A stretch of DNA of 64,000 nucleotides from assembly GCA_026414975.1 (NCBI GenBank), contig JAOAHZ010000002.1, forward strand, positions 153,745 through 217,744, read 5' to 3'. A program made the position numbers and the translations under genes. Below the pieces are notes generated by a model. The model worked only from the letters and a program-made list of their open reading frames with translations. It made no database searches and was not told the origin of the DNA. Below, one piece after another: positions 24,616 to 33,008 of this stretch (its first letter is position 1; each line of letters starts with the position of its first letter). The stretch comes from Bacteroidia bacterium (GTDB lineage Bacteria; Bacteroidota; Bacteroidia; SpSt-205).

Positions 24616-24989
24616 GAGGAGCGTTTTTCTTTGACTTCTACGATGGTTTCTGCTACGGGAACCGCCAGAAGTCGCTCCTTAGGAATGAGCTTGCCCGTAA
24701 CCTTGCAAATGCCGTAGGTGCCATTTTCTACTCGAATAAGGGCTCGTTTGAGGGCATCAATGTATTTGAGATTGTGCTGGAGGAGGCGTTCAAGCTGCAC
24801 TTTTTCTGAATACTCACTGCCCAAGTATTCGCCGGTTCGGTACTGATCTTCGGCGGCCGAGACGAGCTCGTTGAGGCTTTCTTTCAAGCGATGGTATTCC
24901 CGCTCGGCTTCTTCTAACTTTTTCAGGATAAGCTGCTTGAATTCGGCGAGTTCTTCAGCGGTGTAGCGAGTCTTCTCAGGTGTGCTCAT
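24612..24989 (-). CDS. TraR/DksA-family protein
   Basis: A 125-residue protein with a long coiled-coil hairpin (about 8-80; LILKKLEEAEREYHRLKESL) followed by a shortened zinc-finger region, YGICKVTGKLIPKERLLAVP. DksA-type proteins enter the RNA polymerase secondary channel and alter initiation, often with ppGpp. The finger has only one cysteine, so zinc binding is doubtful; the C-x2-T-G form is what I recall from Bacteroidota homologues. It sits between ileS (14-base overlap) and lspA (4-base overlap). Confidence 0.87.
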   Translation of the reverse strand: MSTPEKTRYTAEELAEFKQLILKKLEEAEREYHRLKESLNELVSAAEDQYRTGEYLGSEYSEKVQLERLLQHNLKYIDALKRALIRVENGTYGICKVTGKLIPKERLLAVPVAETIVEVKEKRSS

Positions 24990-27900
24990 AAGCTAACGAG
25001 ATGTCAATATGAAGTGGAACGGTATCCAAAAATACGGTATTCGGCTCAGATGGGGGGGCATCGTACCAAGCGATTTGGGTGGCTAAGGTCTCTTGGGCAA
25101 TCAGCGGCTCATACTTCTGTAAAGCCGAGCGGTAGGGGTCCGGCAAAAACACAGATAAGCTAATGCGGTCCGTAACCTCCAATCCAGCCTCTTTACGAGA
25201 GAGCTGGATGCAATGAATGAGCTCGCGGGCCCATCCTTCCGCTTCTAACTCAGAGGATAGGCGTGTATCTAATGCTACGGTTAGTTCACCCTCAGAGGCA
25301 TGAAGCCATCCAGCAAGCGCCTGAGCCCGAATCTCTAAGTCGCTCAGGGGGAAAGTCTCGCCCTCCCACTGAATAAAGCCTTGATGGATAGCATTGAGTA
25401 TTTCTTTTTGACTCAACTGACGGAGGTAAGAAGCTAACGCCGAGACCCGAGCCCCAAGTCGCGGTCCCAGCGTCCGATAGTTTGGACGCAGCTCATAGAC
25501 TACGGCTTCGCTGTGGTCATCCAAGTAGGTAATAGCTTTGAGGTTGAGCTCTTGGAGGAGAAGGTCCGATAGGGGCTCTAACCAAGAGCGGTAACTTGCC
25601 GGTACGAGAGCCTGAGGGAGAGGCTGACGCACACGCAGACCACTCCGCTTGCGCAAGCTATGAAGGAGAGAAGCTAAACGCCGCACCTTATCCATCGCTG
25701 CTTCCAAGTCTGGACGACGCAAAGCAGGATTTTCTTGAGGGAAATCGCTCAAATGAACTGAATCGGAGAAATTCAAATGACGCCAGAGTAGCTCGGAATA
25801 AAAAGGGGCTATCGGCGCCATAAGCTGAGCCACCCGTCCTAACACATCTCGAAGAATCGTAAAAGCTGCCCACTTGTCTGCGTCTTTCTCACCCTTCCAA
25901 AAGCGCCGGCGATTCAGCCGAATGTACCAGTTAGAAAGTTTCTCTATGACAAACTCCTCTATTAGCCGTGCCGCCTGCGTCGGAAAGTAGCTCTCATAAG
26001 CTGAGGTTACTTCGGCTGTCAGTTTTTCGGTTTCGCTCAGGACCCACTGATCTATGGGGGGAAGAGACTCCAATGGAGGCAGGGGCTGAGGCCTATACCC
26101 ATCTATGCGAGCATACAGAGCGAAGAACTCATATGCATTATGAAGCGTGCCAAAAAAGGTACGCACCTTTTCAGCCAAGCGGCTTTCATCAAATCGTACA
26201 TTCTCCCATGGAGGGGCGTTACTCACCAAATACCACCGAGTAGGATCAGCTCCGTATTTTTCCATCAGCTCCTCTGGCTCTATTACATTCCCCAAGCGCT
26301 TAGACATCTTATTGCCCTCCTTATCCAAGACAAGCCCATTTACCAAGACACGACGATAAGCAACGGTATCAAAAAGGGCAACCGCTATGGCATGAAGCGT
26401 ATAAAACCAGCCGCGCGTCTGGTCTATCCCCTCTGCTATAAAGTCAGCGGGGAATTGAGCCCAAAATACCCCCTGATTCTCAAAAGGATAATGCTGCTGG
26501 GCATAGGGCATAGCCCCAGAATCAAACCATACATCTATGACGTCTGGCTCCCGATACATGGGGCTGCCATCGGGAGCGGCTAGGATGATCTCATCTACGT
26601 AGGGACGATGCGGATCAAAGTCAGGCCGGTCTAAGGGGTTATGTGGCATGAGTCCTTTATGTCGGGCTTCTTCTACCGCCTCTTGTAGCTCAGCAAAGGA
26701 GCCGATGCAGCGCTCATACTTGCCGTCCCGAGTACGCCAGATGGGTAGGGGAATGCCCCAGAAGCGACTTCGGGAGAGATTCCAGTCTTCTACATGCTCT
26801 AGCCAGTTGCCAAATCGCCCCTCACCAATAGCGGGGGGATACCATTCAATCGTACGATTGAGGGCGACGAGCTTCTCTCGGAGGGCTGAGGTTCGGATAA
26901 ACCACGCCTCAACGGGATAATACAGCACAGGCTTGTCGGTGCGCCAACAGTGGGGGTAGTTATGCCTATAGACCTCTTTGCGAAACAGGAGGCCCCGCTG
27001 GCGTAAGTTCTGCGCAATATCCTCATCTACAGGCTTATAATCGGGGTCGTTGGTGTAGTTTTTCACATATCGCCCCGCAAAATCGGTAACATGCGGTACA
27101 AATCGCCCTTCTTTATCCACGAGGGGGGTGAGGGTGCCTTGATCATCCTGAACCAGGATGGGGGGAATCCCGTGCTTACGAGCTGCTTTCAGGTCGTCCG
27201 CACCAAAAGTAGGGGCGATATGCACGATACCCGTCCCCTCCTCTAAGGTTACGAAATCAGCGGGGATTATTCGCCAGGCGTCGCCCTTCGGCTCTACATA
27301 GCGGAAAAGGGGTTCATATCGCTCATTCACAATGTTGCGCCCCTTGATGCGGCGGATAAGACGCCAAGGTAGCTTGCCTGTGCGCCGGTCTATGGCTTCA
27401 GCCGTAAAGGGCAGCTCTTCATGGGAAAAGTATCGGCTAATTGCACCTTCTGCCAGCACTACTCGAATAGGCTCCCGGGTGTAAGGCTGAAAGGTTTCTA
27501 TTTCAGCGTAGTCCAACTCGGGATGAACGGCGAGAGCGGCGTTAGAAGGCAAAGTCCATGGAGTAGTCGTCCAGGCCAAAAAATAAAGCTGAGGGTCCCT
27601 TTGACTGCGAAACTGCACGGTGATGGACGGGTCTTCGACACTGCGATAAGCCCCGGGTAGATTGAGCTCGTGCTGGCTTAGAGCGGTCCCAGCAGCCGGC
27701 GAATAGGGCTGAATGGTGTAATCCTTGTACAAGAGGCCTTTCTCATACAACCCCTTGAGCAGCCACCAGACGCTTTCTATGTAAGACGACTCAAAGGTGA
27801 TATAGGGGTTACTTAGGTCTATCCAATATCCCATGCGCTCGGTCAGCTCATTCCAAGCATTCTTGTAGCGCATGACTGCTTCTCGGCAAGCCCGATTGTA

Positions 27901-28242
27901 ATCGGCGATAGAGATACGCGTACCGATGTCGGATTTGCGAATCCCAAGCTCCTTTTCTACAGCGAGTTCTACGGGGAGACCATGGGTGTCCCAACCAGCA
28001 CGCCGGGGAACAAAGTACCCTCGCATCGTTTTATAGCGACACACGAGGTCTTTGAGGGTACGGGCGAATACATGGTGGATGCCGGGTTTTCCGTTGGCGG
28101 AGGGGGGGCCTTCATAAAAGGTAAAAGTAGGGGCTCCTTGACGCCGAGCTAACGAAGCTTCAAATGTCTTTTCATGCCGCCACAGCTCCAGTACCTCCTT
28201 CTCCCACTGAGATAGGCGAAGGGGACCCAGACTCTTCCACAT
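24976..28242 (-). CDS. ileS: Isoleucyl-tRNA synthetase
   Basis: Class I synthetase of 1088 residues. ATP-site motifs are the HIGH equivalent in GPPSANGKPGIHHVFART and the KMSKR loop in KMSKRLGNVIEPEELM; editing-domain (CP1) sequence such as LAWTTTPWTLPSNAALAVHP lies between. The long C-terminal tRNA-binding half is of the type shared with eukaryotic and many Bacteroidota enzymes. The open frame reaches back to 28293, but an exact promoter box (28248-28255) lies inside that extension, and the ATG at 28242 gives MWKSLGPLRLSQWEKEVLEL, whose spacing to the first conserved block is normal. I therefore start it there. Confidence 0.93.
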   Translation of the reverse strand: MWKSLGPLRLSQWEKEVLELWRHEKTFEASLARRQGAPTFTFYEGPPSANGKPGIHHVFARTLKDLVCRYKTMRGYFVPRRAGWDTHGLPVELAVEKELGIRKSDIGTRISIADYNRACREAVMRYKNAWNELTERMGYWIDLSNPYITFESSYIESVWWLLKGLYEKGLLYKDYTIQPYSPAAGTALSQHELNLPGAYRSVEDPSITVQFRSQRDPQLYFLAWTTTPWTLPSNAALAVHPELDYAEIETFQPYTREPIRVVLAEGAISRYFSHEELPFTAEAIDRRTGKLPWRLIRRIKGRNIVNERYEPLFRYVEPKGDAWRIIPADFVTLEEGTGIVHIAPTFGADDLKAARKHGIPPILVQDDQGTLTPLVDKEGRFVPHVTDFAGRYVKNYTNDPDYKPVDEDIAQNLRQRGLLFRKEVYRHNYPHCWRTDKPVLYYPVEAWFIRTSALREKLVALNRTIEWYPPAIGEGRFGNWLEHVEDWNLSRSRFWGIPLPIWRTRDGKYERCIGSFAELQEAVEEARHKGLMPHNPLDRPDFDPHRPYVDEIILAAPDGSPMYREPDVIDVWFDSGAMPYAQQHYPFENQGVFWAQFPADFIAEGIDQTRGWFYTLHAIAVALFDTVAYRRVLVNGLVLDKEGNKMSKRLGNVIEPEELMEKYGADPTRWYLVSNAPPWENVRFDESRLAEKVRTFFGTLHNAYEFFALYARIDGYRPQPLPPLESLPPIDQWVLSETEKLTAEVTSAYESYFPTQAARLIEEFVIEKLSNWYIRLNRRRFWKGEKDADKWAAFTILRDVLGRVAQLMAPIAPFYSELLWRHLNFSDSVHLSDFPQENPALRRPDLEAAMDKVRRLASLLHSLRKRSGLRVRQPLPQALVPASYRSWLEPLSDLLLQELNLKAITYLDDHSEAVVYELRPNYRTLGPRLGARVSALASYLRQLSQKEILNAIHQGFIQWEGETFPLSDLEIRAQALAGWLHASEGELTVALDTRLSSELEAEGWARELIHCIQLSRKEAGLEVTDRISLSVFLPDPYRSALQKYEPLIAQETLATQIAWYDAPPSEPNTVFLDTVPLHIDISLAYEHT

Positions 28243-28247
28243 CCATG

Positions 28248-28255
28248 CAAAGGTA
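28248..28255 (-). promoter_or_regulatory. -7 promoter box (TAnnTTTG) of ileS
   Basis: Minus-strand TACCTTTG, exact consensus, five bases before the ATG at 28242. It decides the ileS start. Confidence 0.6.
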
Positions 28256-28338
28256 CGCTTTTGAGAAGGGGTCGGTTCAGGCAGCTGAGACAAAAAGAAG
28301 AAAAGGCTTTCCCTCCTTCTGAGCTTCGCAGGGTCTCT

Positions 28339-30066
28339 CTACGCCTGAAAGGCGAAAGCCAACTGGTTATGCCGAAAAATCTCCTTTCTCAGCAGTTTGG
28401 GGTAGGAGGCACTCGTCATCACAGCTAACTCGGCTTTGAGCCTCTCCCATAGCGGAAGGTGCTCCTTAGGAAGGGACAGGCCTAAATGAAGCTGCTCAGC
28501 CAAGGTCAAAAGCAGCTTGTAGCTCGGCAAGCAATCAGGGATATGGGCAGGGTGTCGCCACCGATCTACCGCTTGACCGGCTGCATCCAGCCGACTCTTA
28601 GAGAGGTAAAACCAGTCCTCTGGGGTCATTTGAAGCCACTGACGAGCTGGCTGAACTGTCTGAGCAATCCCTTGATGATTGACATATGTGCCAAAGCTCT
28701 CTAAGTGCGTGGCAGCTGGCAGAATAACCGCCAATCGCTCGTATCCTTCTACAAGCTGGTAAAGATGTGCTATCACAGGCAGCTCCTTAGGTAAGCGAGG
28801 AAGAAGATTTTCCAAGGCTTTGTCGTCCTCCACCCAATACAGCAGAGAGAAACGCCCGGAGTTCAGAAGAGTCAAGACCTCTTCTTCCTGGACAGGAATA
28901 TACCCCAAGGCTTCCGCTCCACGACGATTTGGAGTGCGGTCATCTCGGCGTAAGAAGTCATCTCCCCAGTTTGGCTGCTCATGCGGAATGAAATAAAGCG
29001 GGGTATTCGGTGAAACTTTCTCCGCAAAAGACCGCAGCACATACAAAGTTTCTACCGAGGCAAAGGCAGACCCAACAAACAAGACCTTGCCTCTGTGCTC
29101 TTGAAGCAGCTTAGCGGCGGCTGCGAAGCCTTCGTTCCAACTTAGCGGGATGTCCCCAGCTTGGCGAATCCCCGATGCCCGTCGCTCATTATATTTCTGA
29201 TAATCTAAGCGCCCTTCATCACAAAGCCAGTACTGGTTGATTTGTAGGTTCTTTCGGGGCGTGAATCGCATGACGAGGTTATCGCGCACCCAAGCGTAGG
29301 CATTACAGCCCTGGGCGCAACCAGTGCAGATGGTCGGGGTATAGTTCATTTCCCAGGGACGCGCCTTGAAGCGATGGTCGGCGCTGGTGAGAGCTCCTAC
29401 GGGACAGATATCTACGGTATTGAGCGAATAGGGATCATCAAACGGCTGACCTTCGGCGGTAGCCGGGTAGTTCTGATTGCCTCGCTGAACGATGGTAAGT
29501 TGGCGCGTCTTAGAGACCTCATCGGTGAAACGCACACAGCGAGTGCAGTTGATGCAGCGCTCTGCATCCAAGATGACGCGGGGACCCAGCCGAATCCGCT
29601 TAGGCTTATGCACCTTTTCTTCTTCAAAACGTGAGCCTTCGGGTCCGTATTTGTAGGTCCAGATTTGGAGAGGGCACTCGCCAGCCTGATCACAAATGGG
29701 ACAATCCAAAGGATGGTTGATTAGGATGAACTCCAGCACAGCCTCCTGAGTACGGCGTACCGTCTCCGAAGTGCGATGGGTGCGTACATGCAGGTCTGGC
29801 GCTAAGTCAGTGGTGCAAGAAGGCGTGGGCTTAGGCCCCCAACCAATCTTGATAGAACCATCGGGCTCTCGAAGGTATTCGCCGCTTTGGCGATCACGAA
29901 GGGGGAAGCCAGTCTCTACGAGACACATCCGGCAGTTTGCAGGGATACTCAAAGCTGGGTGATAGCAGAAATAAGGTATCTCTATGCCATTATCCAAGCA
30001 GTACTGGAGGAGCTTGCCGGGCTTTTCGTACTCATACGGGCGCCCATCTATGTAGATGGTAGGCAT
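28339..30066 (-). CDS. nuoG: NADH-quinone oxidoreductase subunit G-like iron-sulfur protein
   Basis: A 575-residue NuoG-type protein of respiratory complex I. In order: a [2Fe-2S] ferredoxin domain (IPYFCYHPALSIPANCRMC), the His-Cys cluster region (NHPLDCPICDQAGECPL), a CINCTRCVRF cluster, CPVGALTS, and a fourth motif CTGCAQGCNA leading into a shortened molybdopterin-oxidoreductase-like domain that lacks cofactor residues. No other nuo gene is adjacent: YihY precedes it and ileS follows. The frame opens at 30087, but the ATG at 30066 (MPTIYIDGRPYEYE) is right after an exact promoter box and matches the family start. A related hydrogenase or formate-dehydrogenase subunit is a weaker alternative. 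Confidence 0.82.
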   Translation of the reverse strand: MPTIYIDGRPYEYEKPGKLLQYCLDNGIEIPYFCYHPALSIPANCRMCLVETGFPLRDRQSGEYLREPDGSIKIGWGPKPTPSCTTDLAPDLHVRTHRTSETVRRTQEAVLEFILINHPLDCPICDQAGECPLQIWTYKYGPEGSRFEEEKVHKPKRIRLGPRVILDAERCINCTRCVRFTDEVSKTRQLTIVQRGNQNYPATAEGQPFDDPYSLNTVDICPVGALTSADHRFKARPWEMNYTPTICTGCAQGCNAYAWVRDNLVMRFTPRKNLQINQYWLCDEGRLDYQKYNERRASGIRQAGDIPLSWNEGFAAAAKLLQEHRGKVLFVGSAFASVETLYVLRSFAEKVSPNTPLYFIPHEQPNWGDDFLRRDDRTPNRRGAEALGYIPVQEEEVLTLLNSGRFSLLYWVEDDKALENLLPRLPKELPVIAHLYQLVEGYERLAVILPAATHLESFGTYVNHQGIAQTVQPARQWLQMTPEDWFYLSKSRLDAAGQAVDRWRHPAHIPDCLPSYKLLLTLAEQLHLGLSLPKEHLPLWERLKAELAVMTSASYPKLLRKEIFRHNQLAFAFQA

Positions 30067-30070
30067 ACGA

Positions 30071-30078
30071 CAAACATA
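30071..30078 (-). promoter_or_regulatory. -7 promoter box (TAnnTTTG) of the nuoG-like gene
   Basis: Minus-strand TATGTTTG, exact consensus, four bases before the ATG at 30066 and just past the stop of the YihY gene. Confidence 0.6.
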
Positions 30079-30083
30079 ACGAT

Positions 30084-30992
30084 TCAAGGGGGATTTTCCG
30101 TTCGCAGAATGGATCGGTAAAGGCTGTAGTTTATCTCAAATCCTACGAGCAATACCATAGACAGCCAGTAAAACCATACCATGAGAGCTATCACAGCGGC
30201 GATGCTGCCATAGAAACGACTGAAGTTGGCCACAGCGAGAAAGTACCAAGACAAGAGCTTCATAGCAGCCCCCAGCAGGAAGGTTGCCACGAGAGCCCCA
30301 GGCGAAAGAAGGTAAGGAAGGCTACGCCGAGGCATGCCCGCCCGATACATAACCTCAATAGCAAAGCTCACAATCAGAAATAGCAGGATAAACTTGATAA
30401 CGCCCAAGAGTAGTTCTATGCCCGGCCCTACTGGTGAATCCAAAAGGAGGGAAAGCCAAGCCGAGAGATGCTTATCTTGGAGGAAGGAGAAGGTTAGGTT
30501 AGCTACGATAAGCAGGAGGAGAAATACAACGAGACCCAAGGCTCGTAGCCATAGCACCCAGAAAGGTGGCTGCGGCATGTCTTCGTGGAAAAAGGCTCGG
30601 AGCATGGTCAGCATGCCCTGCCAAAGGGAATAGACTGCTAAAATCAGGGAGGTAGACAAAAGGGTCCAGTTCCTTCGGCCGTAGACCTCTTGAAAGACCA
30701 CATCATGGACTAGCTCATAAACAGGGGGGGGTAATACTGCTCCAAGCTGCTCCTGAAGCAAAGCATCAAATCGTTCAAATGGGAGATAGCTGATCCACAA
30801 AAGAGCGAAGAGGAGCCCAGGAAAGAGCGCAAAAAAGAAGCTGAAAGCCATCGCACTACCTCGCAGAGTGAAGGTAGGATGGGTAATATTCCGCCAGAAG
30901 AGCACGGCGACGGTGCCAAGACGCACTCGGGTGAAGCCCGGCAGACGTAGCGTTGCTACCTTAATGAGTAGAAGCCTCAGCCAGCGCCTCAT
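30084..30992 (-). CDS. YihY/BrkB-family inner-membrane protein
   Basis: A 302-residue membrane protein with about six hydrophobic segments. Family marks are TLRGSAMAFSFFFALFPGLL, YGRRNWTLLSTSLILAVYSL, and a C-terminal FYGSIAAVIALMVWFYWLSM followed by LLVGFEINYSLYRS. The family was once called ribonuclease BN by mistake; members are transport-like proteins whose substrate is unsettled. The start overlaps the thioesterase gene by 32 bases, so both belong to the minus-strand run that begins at the LOG gene. Confidence 0.87.
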   Translation of the reverse strand: MRRWLRLLLIKVATLRLPGFTRVRLGTVAVLFWRNITHPTFTLRGSAMAFSFFFALFPGLLFALLWISYLPFERFDALLQEQLGAVLPPPVYELVHDVVFQEVYGRRNWTLLSTSLILAVYSLWQGMLTMLRAFFHEDMPQPPFWVLWLRALGLVVFLLLLIVANLTFSFLQDKHLSAWLSLLLDSPVGPGIELLLGVIKFILLFLIVSFAIEVMYRAGMPRRSLPYLLSPGALVATFLLGAAMKLLSWYFLAVANFSRFYGSIAAVIALMVWFYWLSMVLLVGFEINYSLYRSILRTENPP

Positions 30993-31407
30993 AAAAAGCC
31001 TCGGGCGGGCGACACGGACGCCACGAAACCTTATCTACAAAGATCAGCGTTACTTCAGCCTCAGCGAGTAGGATTTGGTCCCGATAAATCTTATGTTGAA
31101 AGTGCAGACGAGTGCCCGGGGGTTCAGCCAGCCAAGACTCTATTCGCAGTTCATCATCGTACCGAGCCGGGCGATGATAGGTGATGCTGAAGCGACGCAC
31201 CGGGAGGAGAACATTCATTTTCTCCTCCATTTCAGCGTAAGTAAGACCCAAACGACGAAGCCACTCAGTCCGAGCTACTTCGCAGTATACAGCATAATGC
31301 GCATAATACACCACACCCATTTGGTCGGTCTCTGCATAGCGTACGCGCAAGCGCACCTCATGCGGAACTTGCCAGAAAGGCTTATCTACCTCTTCTGAGC
31401 GAACCAT
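30961..31407 (-). CDS. Acyl-CoA thioesterase, YbgC/4HBT type
   Basis: A hotdog-fold thioesterase of 148 residues. VRYAETDQMGVVYYAHYAVY carries the active-site Asp of the 4-hydroxybenzoyl-CoA/YbgC family, followed by EVARTEWLRRLGLTYAEME, FSITYHRPARYDDEL and TRLHFQHKIYR. Relatives hydrolyse acyl-CoA or acyl-ACP esters in the cytoplasm, often near envelope genes. It overlaps mltG by 22 bases upstream and the YihY gene downstream. Confidence 0.88.
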   Translation of the reverse strand: MVRSEEVDKPFWQVPHEVRLRVRYAETDQMGVVYYAHYAVYCEVARTEWLRRLGLTYAEMEEKMNVLLPVRRFSITYHRPARYDDELRIESWLAEPPGTRLHFQHKIYRDQILLAEAEVTLIFVDKVSWRPCRPPEAFYEALAEASTH

Positions 31408-32435
31408 CGGTTGAGAGCTTGTCGGTAGGCCCGAGCTTTATTCATATGCTCAGCGTAGCTTTTGGAAAAGTCATGATATCCAGAACCATCGGGACGGGCA
31501 CAAAAGTATAAGTAATCGTTGGGGGTGTAGTTGAGAACCGCTTCTATGCTTTCTATAGAGGGGGTTCCAATGGGACCAGGAGGAAGCCCACGATACTTGT
31601 AGGTATTGTAAGGTGAATCCACTTCCAGCATCCGATGCGTAACTCGGGTCGCTTGAAACTGCTGCGTGGCAAATATAACCGTAGGGTCTGCTTGAAGAGG
31701 CATACCCACACGCAGACGATTGAGATACACTCCAGCGATGAGAGGCTTTTCGCTGCTGCGGTAGGTTTCGTATTCCACAATAGAAGCCAAGGTAATGACT
31801 TCTGTGGGAGAGAGGCCGAGCGATTCAGCTTTCTTTCGGCGCTCTTCGCTCCAAAAGCGCTGATAGTTCTCCCACATGCGCTGAATGAGTTGTTTGGGAG
31901 AAACGGTCCAGTACAGTTCATACACATCGGGCAGGAATAGACTTATCCAAGTGAATTGAGATAGACCTAAGCTTTGCCAAGGATAGGCGCTAAGGCTTGC
32001 CGCCCATGTGGCGGAGTCATGGGCAAGATGCTCACCCAGAAACTGATAAAGGTGTTGAGGACTGCGCTGAGGGCGCAGGTAAAGCCGCAAAGGCGTCTGT
32101 AAGCCTCGCCTTAAGCGATGCCAGACAGTCCAAGCACTTTCTCCCGGCCGAATCTCGTATCGCCCCGCCTGCACCCCACCTTGCCGAATGAGCCAGTGCC
32201 AAAGGGTGTATCGGGGGAAAAGCTCAGCCACTTGGCTTTGGATGGGACGCCGAGCCGAAGCCTGCAGAGGTATATACAGTATAAGAGGTTCTTTTACCCG
32301 AACCGAAGCCAAGACCTGGGCCCCGCCCAAAAGTATAAACCCCATCAGAAGGGTGCCCATGATCAGGCGAAAACGATGGCTCTGCAAGAGAGAAGAGAGA
32401 TTGGACTTATGCTTCTTAGAACGCTTACGAGCCAT
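31386..32435 (-). CDS. mltG: Endolytic murein transglycosylase MltG
   Basis: MltG cuts nascent glycan strands at the inner membrane and is thought to set strand length. The 349-residue protein has one N-terminal membrane segment (about 22-44, after a lysine-rich start), a LysM-like middle part, and a YceG domain with the catalytic Glu in LASIVEYETYRSSEKPLIAG, then VYLNRLRVGMPLQADPTVIF, SPYNTYKYRGLPPGPIGTPS and DYLYFCARPDGSGYHDFSKS. It overlaps the upstream GT51-like gene by 11 bases, which pairs a strand-cutting enzyme with a possible strand-making one. Confidence 0.93.
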   Translation of the reverse strand: MARKRSKKHKSNLSSLLQSHRFRLIMGTLLMGFILLGGAQVLASVRVKEPLILYIPLQASARRPIQSQVAELFPRYTLWHWLIRQGGVQAGRYEIRPGESAWTVWHRLRRGLQTPLRLYLRPQRSPQHLYQFLGEHLAHDSATWAASLSAYPWQSLGLSQFTWISLFLPDVYELYWTVSPKQLIQRMWENYQRFWSEERRKKAESLGLSPTEVITLASIVEYETYRSSEKPLIAGVYLNRLRVGMPLQADPTVIFATQQFQATRVTHRMLEVDSPYNTYKYRGLPPGPIGTPSIESIEAVLNYTPNDYLYFCARPDGSGYHDFSKSYAEHMNKARAYRQALNRWFAQKR

Positions 32436-33006
32436 AAGCAGTAAGGAGAAGCCGTTCCAATCGTTGGCGCTCTTTATGGAGGGAAGCGGGCAAAGGCACA
32501 GAGAGAGGCGGACCCTCTCGCCGCAAAAGAAGCTCAGCCAGCTGACCCGAAGACAACTGCTCTATGCTTTTCCGAAAGTGGCGCTGGGCAGCCGCTTGGA
32601 TGCCGTATACGTCGGTGTCATAAGGAATGGAATTGATATAAAAAAGGATGAGCCGCTCCTCATTCCAAAGGAGCTCTAAGAGCTTACTGAGGAAGAAACT
32701 ACCCCATTTTTTAGCCTCGGGTGGATAAAAAACTTGCTCAGCTACGCGCTGAGCCAGAGGCGGACGACGACGCAGGCGAGGCTCTGTCTCTAAAACTTGA
32801 ATAGCTTTCCGCAGGTGAGGTAGCCCATCTAAAGAACCAAGCCAGCCCCATTGAGGAGCCTTCCCGGAAAAATACCCCAACACTACACCTACGGGCGGAA
32901 AGGGAGCCCACCTCAGCATCCAAACCAAACCTACCCCTACCCCCAGAAAAATCAGAATCATCTGAGATGCCGCCCAGAGAAGGCGCCGCACAGGATAAAG
33001 GAGCAT
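32425..33006 (-). CDS. GT51 (MtgA-like) peptidoglycan transglycosylase domain, possibly degenerate
   Basis: A 193-residue protein with an N-terminal membrane segment (LLWAASQMILIFLGVGVGLV) and the second half of a GT51 glycosyltransferase: LAQRVAEQVFYPPEAKKWGS, KLLELLWNEERLILFYINSI with the second catalytic Glu region, DVYGIQAAAQRHFRKSIEQL and a final LAELLLRREGPP. GT51 enzymes polymerise lipid II. The first half is reduced: the ED-x2-F-x2-H-x-G motif is replaced by KAIQVLETEP, and the G-x-S-T-I/L-x-QQL segment by a short PPLAQRV. It may be inactive or use a divergent donor site. It directly precedes mltG. Confidence 0.65.
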   Translation of the reverse strand: MLLYPVRRLLWAASQMILIFLGVGVGLVWMLRWAPFPPVGVVLGYFSGKAPQWGWLGSLDGLPHLRKAIQVLETEPRLRRRPPLAQRVAEQVFYPPEAKKWGSFFLSKLLELLWNEERLILFYINSIPYDTDVYGIQAAAQRHFRKSIEQLSSGQLAELLLRREGPPLSVPLPASLHKERQRLERLLLTAYGS

Positions 33007-33008
33007 AC

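Noticed and set aside
25596..27660. Plus-strand frames inside ileS
   Set aside because: Short, compositionally odd and antisense to a strongly conserved gene; shadows.
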